Position numbers and translations under genes: made by a program
Shown here: positions 51,751 through 61,363 of the stretch, one piece after another
Position numbering within the stretch: position 1 is the stretch's first letter
How the letters are laid out: each line of letters begins with the position of its first letter
The notes under the pieces: model-generated
The model's database searches: none
Seen by the model: only the letters and a program-made list of their open reading frames with translations
Told to the model about the DNA's origin: nothing
Assembly: GCA_036732025.1 (NCBI GenBank)
Contig: DAINDE010000019.1
Location: 1-64,000 of the forward strand
Direction of reading: 5' to 3'
Origin: SSSZ01 sp036732025
Lineage (GTDB): Bacteria > Pseudomonadota > Gammaproteobacteria > Burkholderiales > Rhodocyclaceae
DNA length: 64,000 bases

Positions 51751-52182
51751 TCAAGCGTCGGTGCCCGGGGCCGGCGGGCGGCAGGCCAGCCGGCCGGCGA
51801 GGCAGTCCCGCTCCCGGGCCAGGCGCTGGCATTCGGCCTGGGCGGCACAGAGGGTCTTGTCCAGGGTCCACAGGCGCTGGGCGGCGCAGATCAGCTCATC
51901 GTTGCGTTCGCTCAATTGCATGAGCCGGCGGCCCAGTTCGATGATGGCCTGCCCCGATTCCAGGGCGGCCAGGCGCTGCCGGGTCTCCTCCAGCAACTGG
52001 CGCAGGCGGTTGAGTTCGTTTTCCTGGGCGACGATCTTCCTGGCTGCCACCGTGGCGGCGCGCTTGTGCTCGCGCCGGGCCAGGCGCAGGGCGATGCGGA
52101 GGTTGGCGTTGTCCTCGGCCAGGCGGCCGGCGGCGGGCTCTTCCCGCTCAATGACGGAGCGGTCCTTAAGCGGGGCAAGCAT
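51751..52182 (-). CDS. Coiled-coil hypothetical protein
   Basis: 143 residues, almost entirely helical with heptads (NELNRLRQLLEETRQRLAALE) and three cysteines. Family not recognised. ATG 52182 overlaps the end of the 70-residue ORF upstream by 17 nt, and the DUF2325 gene starts 19 nt after its stop. The shared coiled coils suggest it pairs with the DUF2325 protein. Confidence 0.65.
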   Translation of the reverse strand: MLAPLKDRSVIEREEPAAGRLAEDNANLRIALRLARREHKRAATVAARKIVAQENELNRLRQLLEETRQRLAALESGQAIIELGRRLMQLSERNDELICAAQRLWTLDKTLCAAQAECQRLARERDCLAGRLACRPPAPGTDA

Positions 52183-52378
52183 GGCGGTCGGCCTCCGGCA
52201 GGCAGCCCAGGCGGCGGCTGGCGCGCTCGCAGAGGCTGCGGGTGTCGTCGTCCATCCCCGGCTGCTCGGAAAGGCGGTCGAGAATACGGGCGGCGTTGAG
52301 GGCGGAATGGGGGCAGCCCGTTTCCGCATGGATGAGGACGAGGCTCAACGCCCCGGCCCAGAGTTCGGCGGTCGGCAT
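52166..52378 (-). CDS. 70-residue hypothetical protein
   Basis: Helical protein (ELWAGALSLVLIHAETGC, ALNAARILDRLSEQ) with four cysteines, unlike any family recognised here. It sits in the Fur-boxed operon, 16 nt after a small membrane ORF and overlapping the coiled-coil gene by 17 nt. Confidence 0.6.
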   Translation of the reverse strand: MPTAELWAGALSLVLIHAETGCPHSALNAARILDRLSEQPGMDDDTRSLCERASRRLGCLPEADRHACPA

Positions 52379-52394
52379 GGCGGCCTCCGTCGAA

Positions 52395-52469
52395 TCAGCG
52401 GATGGCGGCCGGCAGCGCCGACCACAACAACAGGGCGGCGATGGCGATGTGCAGGGCCAGGCTCTTCAT
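52395..52469 (-). CDS. 24-residue membrane peptide, iron-regulated
   Basis: Codes for MKSLALHIAIAALLLWSALP plus AAIR, one hydrophobic helix with a basic N-terminus. An AGGAG site lies 7 nt before the ATG, and a perfect Fur palindrome lies 17-33 nt upstream of the start. It heads a four-gene operon ending in DUF2325. Its role is unknown; it may anchor or signal to the coiled-coil proteins or be a leader peptide. Confidence 0.55.
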   Translation of the reverse strand: MKSLALHIAIAALLLWSALPAAIR

Positions 52470-52485
52470 GGTCGCGCTCCTATGG

Positions 52486-52502
52486 ATGAGAATGGTTCTC
52501 AT
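52486..52502 (-). promoter_or_regulatory. Fur box of the DUF2325 operon
   Basis: ATGAGAA-TGG-TTCTCAT is a perfect palindrome of the Fur core, 17 nt upstream of the 24-residue ORF. It lies far enough from the minus-strand bacteriohemerythrin 3' end to belong to the DUF2325 operon. Confidence 0.85.
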
Positions 52503-52535
52503 CGTAGCGTCGGAAGCATGGATTGTAAATAGGAA

Positions 52536-52970
52536 TTATTCGTGTTTATCGGAAATGGGTTTTTTCCGGGCCGCCAGGGCGGCCTTGACGTGGTCAACGT
52601 ACTCCACGTCCACTTGCATGATGTGGTTGTAGAACCAGCCGTTGATGAGGTATTGCACCTCGGCGGCGATCTGATCCAAGGTGAGGTGCTTGGCGTTCTC
52701 CAGGAGCTTGAGGAGCATGCCCTTGAACTGGCGATGCAGCTCCCGATGGGCTTCCAGTCCCGGGTAGCGGCAAGCCCTGAGGAGTTCCTCCTCTTCACGG
52801 AAATGGACTTTCACGTAGTCGCAGAGGATGGCCAGGGTCTTCATCACCCGGATCTGGTCGCCGTTGCCGGCGAAGGTGGCGGCCAGGTCGAACAACTGCT
52901 TGTGCTGGTCGTCGATGGCGGGCAGGCCGAAAATGAGCTTGTCGGACCACTCGGCGAGACGCATGTCCAT
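52536..52970 (-). CDS. Bacteriohemerythrin
   Basis: 144 residues. Diiron ligands are visible in DDQHKQLFDLA, KVHFREEEELL, EAHRELHRQF and FYNHIMQVDVEYVDHV, so O2 or NO binding is expected. ATG 52970 has GGAG 6 nt before it; a GTG at 52982 would add four residues. It follows ccoN on the same strand, separated by a long hairpin, suggesting oxygen supply to a cbb3 oxidase. Confidence 0.9.
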   Translation of the reverse strand: MDMRLAEWSDKLIFGLPAIDDQHKQLFDLAATFAGNGDQIRVMKTLAILCDYVKVHFREEEELLRACRYPGLEAHRELHRQFKGMLLKLLENAKHLTLDQIAAEVQYLINGWFYNHIMQVDVEYVDHVKAALAARKKPISDKHE

Positions 52971-53036
52971 GGGCGGCTCCACAGGGAACAGTCAAAATGA
53001 GACGCCGGCGGTAGCCGGGTGGTTCCGCCTGCTTCC

Positions 53037-53078
53037 GGCAACGACGGGCGGCGGGCAGTCCCGCCTCCCGTCATTGCC
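53037..53078 (-). terminator. Long hairpin between ccoN and bacteriohemerythrin
   Basis: An imperfect 18-bp stem with two mismatches (53037-53055 with 53060-53078) and a 4-nt loop, just after the ccoN stop. No U-run follows, so it may terminate poorly or protect the ccoN transcript from 3' decay. Confidence 0.6.
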
Positions 53079-53086
53079 CGGAGGCA

Positions 53087-54514
<1,428 letters not shown>

Positions 54515-54562
54515 GAACCATCCTCTTGTTATCAATGGAAACCTTCCTGTCCGGGGAGGCGC

Positions 54563-54590
54563 AAAAAAATTCCGACGCCTGCCGTCGGAA
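54563..54590 (-). terminator. Intrinsic terminator in the ccoN leader (minus strand)
   Basis: In the minus direction a perfect 8-bp stem (54583-54590 with 54570-54577) and 5-nt loop is followed by seven Us, ending about 48 nt before the ccoN start. No gene is encoded upstream on this strand, so it is either an attenuator of ccoN or the end of a small RNA. Confidence 0.8.
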
Positions 54591-54603
54591 CGACTTCCCG
54601 GGT

Positions 54604-54628
54604 GCCTCTGTTGGGGGAGGCTTTTTTT
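54604..54628 (+). terminator. Terminator-like hairpin on the opposite strand
   Basis: A 5-bp GC stem (GCCTC/GAGGC) with an 8-nt loop and seven Ts in the plus direction. It lies in the 331-nt ccoN/transglutaminase intergenic region. The stem is short, so confidence is limited. Confidence 0.45.
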
Positions 54629-54787
54629 GCCACGTCATTGGTCCGGGGCAAACGCAAATAGTTCAACGCCGGGCGAAAAAACCCTGGTGGCATGGGGCAC
54701 CCATTTGGTGCGCGGGCGTGGCAGGCCTGCCTGCCGGTGGTGCGGCCATGGCCTGGTGATTCTGCGGAGAATCGGAAAAACAGGGGC

Positions 54788-54816
54788 TTGGCCCTTGGTT
54801 CGCCTCTTGCTATAAG
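54788..54816 (+). promoter_or_regulatory. Sigma70-type promoter for the transglutaminase cluster
   Basis: TTGGCC and TATAAG separated by 17 bp lie about 30 nt upstream of the GTG start. This is the best sigma70-like match in the intergenic region. Confidence 0.55.
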
Positions 54817-54845
54817 GCAGGGAATCCCATCCCCCGGAGCACGCC

Positions 54846-57800
54846 GTGTCCATCCACGTCGCCCTGAACCACGTCACCCACTACAATTACGACCGCCTCA
54901 TCAACCTCGGCCCCCAGGTCATCCGCCTGCGGCCTTGCCCCCATTCCCGTACCCGCATCCTTGCCTACTCGCTGAAGATCGGCCCGGAGAAGCACTTCAT
55001 CAACTGGCAGCAGGATCCCCAGGGCAACTACCTGGCCCGCCTGGTCTTCCCGGAAAAGACCCGGGAATTCCGCATCGAGGTGGACCTGGTGGCCGAAATG
55101 TCGGTCATCAATCCCTTCGATTTCTTCCTGGAGCCCCACGCCGAACACTTTCCCTTCGCCTACGAGGCCTGGCAGCGTCACGAGCTGACGCCCTACCTGT
55201 ACACCCTGCCGGCGACGCCGCTGTTCCAGGAATACCTCGACGCCATCCCCCGGGAAAAGGCCCGCAGCGTCGATTTCCTGGTGGCCCTGAACGCCCGCCT
55301 GCAGCAGGACATCGCCTACACCATCCGCATGGAGCCCGGCGTGCAGACGCCGGAGGAGACGCTGTCCAGGAAATCCGGCTCCTGCCGCGATTCCGCCTGG
55401 CTGCTGGTGCAGCTCCTGCGCCACCTGGGGCTGGCGGCGCGCTTCGTTTCCGGCTACCTGGTCCAGCTTACTCCCGACGTCAAATCCCTCGATGGCCCCT
55501 CCGGCCCCGAGGCCGACTTCACCGACCTCCACGCCTGGGCCGAGGTCTACCTGCCCGGCGCCGGCTGGATCGGCCTCGACCCCACCTCCGGCCTCTTCGC
55601 CGGCGAGGGGCACATCCCCCTCGCCTGCACGCCGGAGCCGGCCTCCGCCGCCCCGGTCGCCGGCGCCCTCGACGAATGCGAGACCGAATTCGCCCATCAC
55701 ATGCAGGTCACCCGCATCTGGGAAGCCCCCCGGGTCACCAAGCCCTACACGGACGAACAGTGGGCCGCCATCGAGGCGCTGGGCCACCGCATCGACGGCG
55801 AGTTCAAGGCCAGCGACGTGCGCCTCACCCAGGGCGGCGAACCCACCTTCGTCGCCGTGGACGACCCCGACGGCGCCGAGTGGAACACCGATGCCCTGGG
55901 CCCCACCAAGCGCCTCCTGGCCGCCGACCTCTTCCACCGCCTGCGGGAAAAGTACGGCGCCAATGGCTTCATGCACTTCGGCCAGGGCAAGTGGTATCCC
56001 GGCGAGCAACTGCCCCGCTGGAGCCTCAACTGCTACTGGCGCAAGGACGGCCAGCCCCTGTGGGGCAATCCCGCCCTCTACGCCGACGAGAAGAAGGACT
56101 ACGGCGTCACCGATGTCCAGTCCCTCGCCTTTCTCGCCAGGGTCGCCCAGAACCTGGGCCTCGACCCGCAACACGTCTTCCCCGCCTTCGAGGATGTCTT
56201 CTACTACCTGTGGCGGGAGCGGCGGCTGCCGGGCAATGTCGATCCCTTCGATTCCCGGCTGGACGACCCCCTGGAGCGGGCGCGCCTGACGAAGGTGTTC
56301 TCCCAGGGCCTGACCCACACCGTCGGCCACGTCTTCCCGGTGATGAAGGACGTCGCCGGCCAGTGGCAGACCGGCCCCTGGTTCCTGCGTTCCGAGCGCT
56401 GCTACCTGTTCCCCGGCGATTCCGCCATGGGCTGGCGCCTGCCCCTGGATTCCCAGCCCTGGGTGGCGAAGGCCGACTACCCCTATCAGCATCCCCTCGA
56501 TCCCTCCCTGGTGCCGGCGCCGCTGAAGTCCTACGCCGAGATCCGCCGGCAGTTTGCCGAGGTGGTGGAAGCCGCCCGGGCCCGCGAGGCCAACCTCCGG
56601 GGCCAGGGCAAGGCAGCCGCCCCCGATAGCGTGCCCGGCTTCAAGCAATCCGCCTCCTGGATCACGCGCCTGGCCATGTGCGCCGAGCCCCGGGATGGGC
56701 GGCTCTACGTCTTCATGCCTCCCACCGGCAGCCTGGACGACTACCTGGAACTGGTCGCCGCCTGTGAGCGGGCCGCCGAGGCCATGAACCTGCCGGTCAT
56801 CTTCGAAGGCTATACTCCCCCCGCCGACCCGCGGCTGTCCCACTTCAGCGTCACCCCCGACCCCGGCGTCATCGAGGTCAACGTCCACCCGGCCGGCTCC
56901 TGGGACCAGCTGGTGGACCAGACCACCCACCTCTACGACGCCGCCCACCGCTCCCGGCTGACCACCGAGAAATTCATGCTCGACGGCCGCCACACCGGCA
57001 CCGGCGGCGGCAACCACTTCGTCCTCGGCGGCGCCACCCCCGGCGACTCCCCCTTCCTGCGCCGGCCGGACCTGCTGAGGAGCCTGATCGCCTACTGGCA
57101 CAACCACCCCAGCCTCTCCTACCTGTTCTCCGGCCTCTTCATCGGCCCCACCAGCCAGGCGCCGCGGGTGGACGAAGCGCGGAACGACAGCCTCTACGAG
57201 ATGGAGATCGCCTTCAAGGAGGTTCCCGAACCAGGGAGTCATGTTCAGCCCTGGCTCGTCGACCGCATCTTCCGCAACCTTCTCGTCGACGTCACCGGCA
57301 ACACCCACCGCGCCGAGTTCTGCATCGACAAGCTCTACTCCCCGGACGGCCCCGCCGGCCGCCACGGCCTGCTGGAGCTGCGGGCCTTCGAGATGCCGCC
57401 CCACGCCCGCATGTCGCTTGCCCAGCAGCTCCTCCTGCGCGGCCTCGTCGCCCGCTTCTGGGCGCAACCCTACGACCCGCCCCGGCTGGCCCGCTGGGGC
57501 ACCGAGCTGCACGACCGCTTCATGCTGCCCCATTTCGTCGAACAGGACTTCCGCGATGTGGTCGAGGAAATGCAGCAGTCCGGTTTCGCCTTCCAGCCGG
57601 AATGGTTCGCCCCCCACTTCGAATTCCGCTTTCCCAAGTACGGCGATTTCGCGGCCAAGGGCATCGATTTCGAGCTGCGCCACGCCCTCGAGCCCTGGCA
57701 TGTCATGGGCGAGGAGGGCAACGCCGGCACCACCGTGCGTTTCGTCGATTCCTCGGTGGAACGGGTCCAGGTCAAGGTCGCCGGCATGGCGCCGGACCGT

Positions 57801-58169
57801 TACGTCCTCACCTGCAACGGCCGCGCCGTACCCCTGCAGCCCACCGGCACCCACGGCGAATTCGTCGCCGGCGTGCGCTATCGGGCGTGGCAGCCGGCCT
57901 CCTGCCTGCACCCCACCATCGGCGTCCACGGCCCCCTGGTCTTCGACTTGGTGGATACCTGGATGCGCCGCTCCCTGGGGGGCTGCCAGTACCACGTCGC
58001 CCACCCCGGCGGCCGCAGCTTCGAGACTTTCCCGGTCAATGCCTTCGAAGCCGAAAGCCGGCGCCTGGCCCGCTTCTTCCGCTTCGGCCACACGCCGGGG
58101 CGCCTCGACGCGGCCCCGCCCGAGGTCAGCGCCGAGCACCCGTTTACGCTAGACTTGAGACGATTCTGA
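54846..58169 (+). CDS. Transglutaminase-like / DUF2126 fusion protein
   Basis: 1107 residues. The N-terminal transglutaminase-like domain has the Cys-His-Asp triad at about C180 (GSCRDSAW), H229 (DLHAW) and D245 (LDPTSG). The rest is DUF2126 (QGGEPTFVAVDDPDGAEWN, RKDGQPLWGN, HNHPSLSYLF). Such proteins accompany circularly permuted ATP-grasp and alpha-E genes in a predicted system for making or modifying peptides; the product is unknown. GTG start 54846, after a GGAG site. Confidence 0.9.
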   Translation: MSIHVALNHVTHYNYDRLINLGPQVIRLRPCPHSRTRILAYSLKIGPEKHFINWQQDPQGNYLARLVFPEKTREFRIEVDLVAEMSVINPFDFFLEPHAEHFPFAYEAWQRHELTPYLYTLPATPLFQEYLDAIPREKARSVDFLVALNARLQQDIAYTIRMEPGVQTPEETLSRKSGSCRDSAWLLVQLLRHLGLAARFVSGYLVQLTPDVKSLDGPSGPEADFTDLHAWAEVYLPGAGWIGLDPTSGLFAGEGHIPLACTPEPASAAPVAGALDECETEFAHHMQVTRIWEAPRVTKPYTDEQWAAIEALGHRIDGEFKASDVRLTQGGEPTFVAVDDPDGAEWNTDALGPTKRLLAADLFHRLREKYGANGFMHFGQGKWYPGEQLPRWSLNCYWRKDGQPLWGNPALYADEKKDYGVTDVQSLAFLARVAQNLGLDPQHVFPAFEDVFYYLWRERRLPGNVDPFDSRLDDPLERARLTKVFSQGLTHTVGHVFPVMKDVAGQWQTGPWFLRSERCYLFPGDSAMGWRLPLDSQPWVAKADYPYQHPLDPSLVPAPLKSYAEIRRQFAEVVEAARAREANLRGQGKAAAPDSVPGFKQSASWITRLAMCAEPRDGRLYVFMPPTGSLDDYLELVAACERAAEAMNLPVIFEGYTPPADPRLSHFSVTPDPGVIEVNVHPAGSWDQLVDQTTHLYDAAHRSRLTTEKFMLDGRHTGTGGGNHFVLGGATPGDSPFLRRPDLLRSLIAYWHNHPSLSYLFSGLFIGPTSQAPRVDEARNDSLYEMEIAFKEVPEPGSHVQPWLVDRIFRNLLVDVTGNTHRAEFCIDKLYSPDGPAGRHGLLELRAFEMPPHARMSLAQQLLLRGLVARFWAQPYDPPRLARWGTELHDRFMLPHFVEQDFRDVVEEMQQSGFAFQPEWFAPHFEFRFPKYGDFAAKGIDFELRHALEPWHVMGEEGNAGTTVRFVDSSVERVQVKVAGMAPDRYVLTCNGRAVPLQPTGTHGEFVAGVRYRAWQPASCLHPTIGVHGPLVFDLVDTWMRRSLGGCQYHVAHPGGRSFETFPVNAFEAESRRLARFFRFGHTPGRLDAAPPEVSAEHPFTLDLRRF

Positions 58170-58198
58170 GTTTACCTGCAACCCTAGAGGCCAGGACC

Positions 58199-58426
58199 AT
58201 GCACCCCTTTGATCGCATTACCGTCAATCCTCAGGTACTGAACGGGCAGCCCACTATCCGCGGGATGCGCCTGACGGTCCGCCGCGTGGTCGAGGCGGTT
58301 GCCCTTTACCCCGACCGTGGCGAATTGCTGCGTGAGTATCCGGAGCTGGATGCCGAGGACGTTCGCCAGGCCCTGGATTTTGCTGCCTGCAACCTCGATG
58401 ACAGCGTGATGTCCCTGGCAGCGTGA
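58199..58426 (+). CDS. DUF433 antitoxin-like protein
   Basis: 75 residues (TVNPQVLNGQPTIRGMRLTV, DLDAEDVRQALDFAA-type end), the classic DUF433 helix-turn-helix fold often paired with a PIN-like toxin. It overlaps the downstream DUF5615 gene by 4 nt (GTGA). It is inserted inside the transglutaminase/ATP-grasp cluster. Confidence 0.9.
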   Translation: MHPFDRITVNPQVLNGQPTIRGMRLTVRRVVEAVALYPDRGELLREYPELDAEDVRQALDFAACNLDDSVMSLAA

Positions 58427-58800
58427 ACCGCTTCCTGCTTGACCAGGGGTTACCCCGTTCGGCTGCCGAGATTCTGCGGGGCAGGGGCTGGGTCGCGGAA
58501 CATGTCGGGGAGCGGGGCATGTTCTGCGCCGCGGACACGGAAATCCTCGATCCGGCCCGGCAGGGGGGGCTGGTGATCGTTACCCTCGATGCCGATTTTC
58601 ATGCCTGGCTGGCTGTCAATCATGCGGCCGGCCCGTTGGTGATCCGCTTACGGCGGGAAAGCCTCAAGGGACCTGAACTGGCTGATCTGTTGGAGAGCGT
58701 CCTGGGCCGAGTCAGCGAGGCGTTGGCGAGCGGGGCGCTGGTCACCACTGACGAGCGCACGATCCGCGTCAAACATCTTCCCATCACTTCCGCGGCCTGA
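58423..58800 (+). CDS. DUF5615 PIN-like toxin
   Basis: 125 residues, GTG start. Conserved acidic residues are visible in the N-terminal FLLDQGLP and in VTLDADFHAW, as in the PIN-like DUF5615 nucleases. With the DUF433 partner it forms a type II toxin-antitoxin pair. The locus separates two genes normally adjacent in the transglutaminase cluster. Confidence 0.85.
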   Translation: MNRFLLDQGLPRSAAEILRGRGWVAEHVGERGMFCAADTEILDPARQGGLVIVTLDADFHAWLAVNHAAGPLVIRLRRESLKGPELADLLESVLGRVSEALASGALVTTDERTIRVKHLPITSAA

Positions 58801-58830
58801 AACGGCCCATTCTCAGCCGCCCAGCATTCC

Positions 58831-61350
58831 ATGGCCCGCACCCTGCTCGCCATCTACCCCCGCAATGCCCACCGTTTCGACGAGATGTTGACGGCGGCTG
58901 GCGCGGTGCGGCCGCATTGGCGGCGCTTCTTCATCCACCTGGACGCGGTGGCGCCGGAAGAGATGCACCGGCGCCTCAATTTCGTGGACCGGCGCATCCA
59001 GGAAAACGGCGTCACCTACAACGTCTATGCCGAGCCGGACGGCGCCGACCGGCCCTGGTCCCTGGACCCTCTGCCGCTCATCCTGGCCGCCGACGAGTGG
59101 AAGCAGATCGCCGCGGCGGTGGCCCAGCGGGCCGAACTCCTCAACGCCACCCTGGCCGATCTCTATGGCGAGCAGCGCCTGCTTTCCGAGGGCTTGCTGC
59201 CGCCGGCCCTGGTCTACGGCCAGCACGGCTACTTGTGGCCCTGTCGCGGCATCCAGCCGCCGGGGGGCACCTGGCTGCACCTCTACGCCGTCGACCTGGC
59301 CCGCTCGCCGGACGGGCGCTGGTGGGTGATCGCCGACCGTACCCAGGCACCCTCCGGGGCCGGTTACGCCCTGGAAAACCGGCTGGTCATCTCCCGGGTT
59401 TTTCCGGAACTCTTCCGGGATCTCCACGTCCAGCACCTGGCGGATTTCTTCCGGGCCCTGCAGGATTCCCTCACCGCCCTGGCGCCCCTGGACCCCGGCG
59501 AGCAGCCCCACGTGGTGCTGCTCACCCCCGGCCCCTACAACGAAACCTACTTCGAGCACGCCTACCTGGCCCGCTACCTGGGCTTCCCCCTGGTGGAGGG
59601 GCAGGACCTGACAGTGCGGGGCGACACGGTCTTCCTCAAGACCCTCAAGGGCCTCAAGCGGGTGCATGTCATCCTGCGCCGCCAGGACGACAGCTTCTGC
59701 GATCCCCTGGAGCTGCGGGGCGACTCGGCCCTGGGCATTCCCGGGCTGGTGAACGCCGTGCGCGCGCGCCGGGTGGCCATGGCCAACGCCCTGGGCAGCG
59801 GCATTCTCGGCTCCGGCGCCCTCATGGGCTTCCTGCCGGGCATCTGCGAACGGCTCCTCGGCGAGCGCCTGGCCATGCCCTCGGTGGCCACCTGGTGGTG
59901 CGGCGAGCAGGCGGCCCGGGAATACGTGCTGGAAAACCTGGACGACCTGGTCATCAAGCCTGCCTATCCCACCCAGCACTTCGACCCCATGTTCGGCCGG
60001 GAACTGAAAGGGGAGGCCCGGGAGGAGATGCTGCGCCGCATCGAGGCGCGGCCCCACGCCTATGTCGCCCAGGAACTGGTCAATCTCTCCCAGGCGCCCA
60101 TCTGGAGCCGCGCCCACGAGCGCCGCCTGCTGGCCCGGGCGGTGGGCCTGCGGGTCTATGCGGCGGCCACGCCGGACGGCTACGTGGTCATGCCCGGCGG
60201 GCTGGCCCGGGTGGCCAGCGCCGCCAACGCCATGATCATCTCCATGCAGCGGGGCGGGTCGTCGAAGGATGCCTGGGTGCTCACCGACGGCCAGGTCAGC
60301 GACTTCAGCCTGCTCAAGCCCTCCCTCGGCGTCGGCGACCTGGTGCGCAGCGGCGCCAACCTGTCGTCGCGGGTGGTGGAAAACCTTTTCTGGCTGGGCC
60401 GCTACGCCGAGCGCTTCGACGCCACGGCGCGCATGCTGCGGGTGGTCCTCTCCCGCGTGGTGGACGCCGGCGGGGCGGTGACCCCGGCCCTCAAGGCGGC
60501 CATGGAGCTGGCCGAAAAGCTGGGCATGGTGCCCACGGCGGAAGAGGAAGAAGCCGCCGGCAACCACTCCGAACACCGCCTGCTGGAGGCCATCTACGAC
60601 CCGGACCAGCCGGGCAGCCTGGCCGCCGGCATCCGCAGCCTGATGTGGTCCGCCACCCACGTGCGGGAGCGCCTCTCCCAGGATCACTGGCATTCCCTCA
60701 ACAGCCTGCAGCGGGATCTGCAGGGGGCGCTCAAGCGCCACCCCTCCCTGCCCGACGCCACCGGCTTCCTCGACCGGGTGCTGCTGGTGTCCTCGTCGCT
60801 GACCGGCTTCGCCATGGACAACATGACCCGGGACGACGGCTGGCGCTTCCTCATCGTCGGCCGCCGCATCGAGCGCCTCGATTTCCTCGCCTCCGCCATC
60901 GGCCACTTCCTGCGCCTGCCTTCGGCCCGGGCGGCGGGCACCCTGGAATGGCTGCTGGAGCTGCTCGACTCCATCATCACCTTCCGCTCCCGCTACTCGC
61001 GGCCGCCGGAGCTGTTGCCGGTGCTCGACCTGGTGGTCTTCGACGACAGCAACCCCCACGCCGTCATCCTGCAGATCGACGTCCTCCAGCGCTACCTGGA
61101 GCGCATGGAGCGCGAACTCGGCGGCGTCCCCGACAACGCCCTGCCGGAGGTGCGCCGCCGCCTTGAGGCCACCGCCCTCGAACGCTTTGCCGGCGTGGAG
61201 TTCCACAACCTGCGGGATTGCTCCCCCTGCGCGGATCTGGCGGATACCCTGATGGCCGTGGCGACGGCCATCCGCGAGCTCTCGGACCGCCTGGCCATGC
61301 GCTTCTTCACCCACGTCGGCGACGTCAGCCGGCAGACCCTGGCCCTCTGA
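58831..61350 (+). CDS. Circularly permuted ATP-grasp and alpha-E domain protein
   Basis: 839 residues. The N-terminal part (about 1-470) is a circularly permuted type 2 ATP-grasp ligase (YGEQRLLSEGLLPPALVYG, VKPAYPTQHFDPMFG, AYVAQELVNLS). The C-terminal part (about 515-830) is the helical alpha-E domain (NLFWLGRYAERFDATARML). Predicted to ligate an amine or amino acid to a carboxylate in a peptide-like product. Follows the toxin gene by 30 nt. Confidence 0.9.
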   Translation: MARTLLAIYPRNAHRFDEMLTAAGAVRPHWRRFFIHLDAVAPEEMHRRLNFVDRRIQENGVTYNVYAEPDGADRPWSLDPLPLILAADEWKQIAAAVAQRAELLNATLADLYGEQRLLSEGLLPPALVYGQHGYLWPCRGIQPPGGTWLHLYAVDLARSPDGRWWVIADRTQAPSGAGYALENRLVISRVFPELFRDLHVQHLADFFRALQDSLTALAPLDPGEQPHVVLLTPGPYNETYFEHAYLARYLGFPLVEGQDLTVRGDTVFLKTLKGLKRVHVILRRQDDSFCDPLELRGDSALGIPGLVNAVRARRVAMANALGSGILGSGALMGFLPGICERLLGERLAMPSVATWWCGEQAAREYVLENLDDLVIKPAYPTQHFDPMFGRELKGEAREEMLRRIEARPHAYVAQELVNLSQAPIWSRAHERRLLARAVGLRVYAAATPDGYVVMPGGLARVASAANAMIISMQRGGSSKDAWVLTDGQVSDFSLLKPSLGVGDLVRSGANLSSRVVENLFWLGRYAERFDATARMLRVVLSRVVDAGGAVTPALKAAMELAEKLGMVPTAEEEEAAGNHSEHRLLEAIYDPDQPGSLAAGIRSLMWSATHVRERLSQDHWHSLNSLQRDLQGALKRHPSLPDATGFLDRVLLVSSSLTGFAMDNMTRDDGWRFLIVGRRIERLDFLASAIGHFLRLPSARAAGTLEWLLELLDSIITFRSRYSRPPELLPVLDLVVFDDSNPHAVILQIDVLQRYLERMERELGGVPDNALPEVRRRLEATALERFAGVEFHNLRDCSPCADLADTLMAVATAIRELSDRLAMRFFTHVGDVSRQTLAL

Positions 61351-61363
61351 CCGGCGCTGCCCC

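Noticed and set aside
54810..58139. Long antisense open frame over the transglutaminase-DUF2126 gene
   Set aside because: Same G+C artefact, no recognisable domain, and the sense gene has intact catalytic motifs.
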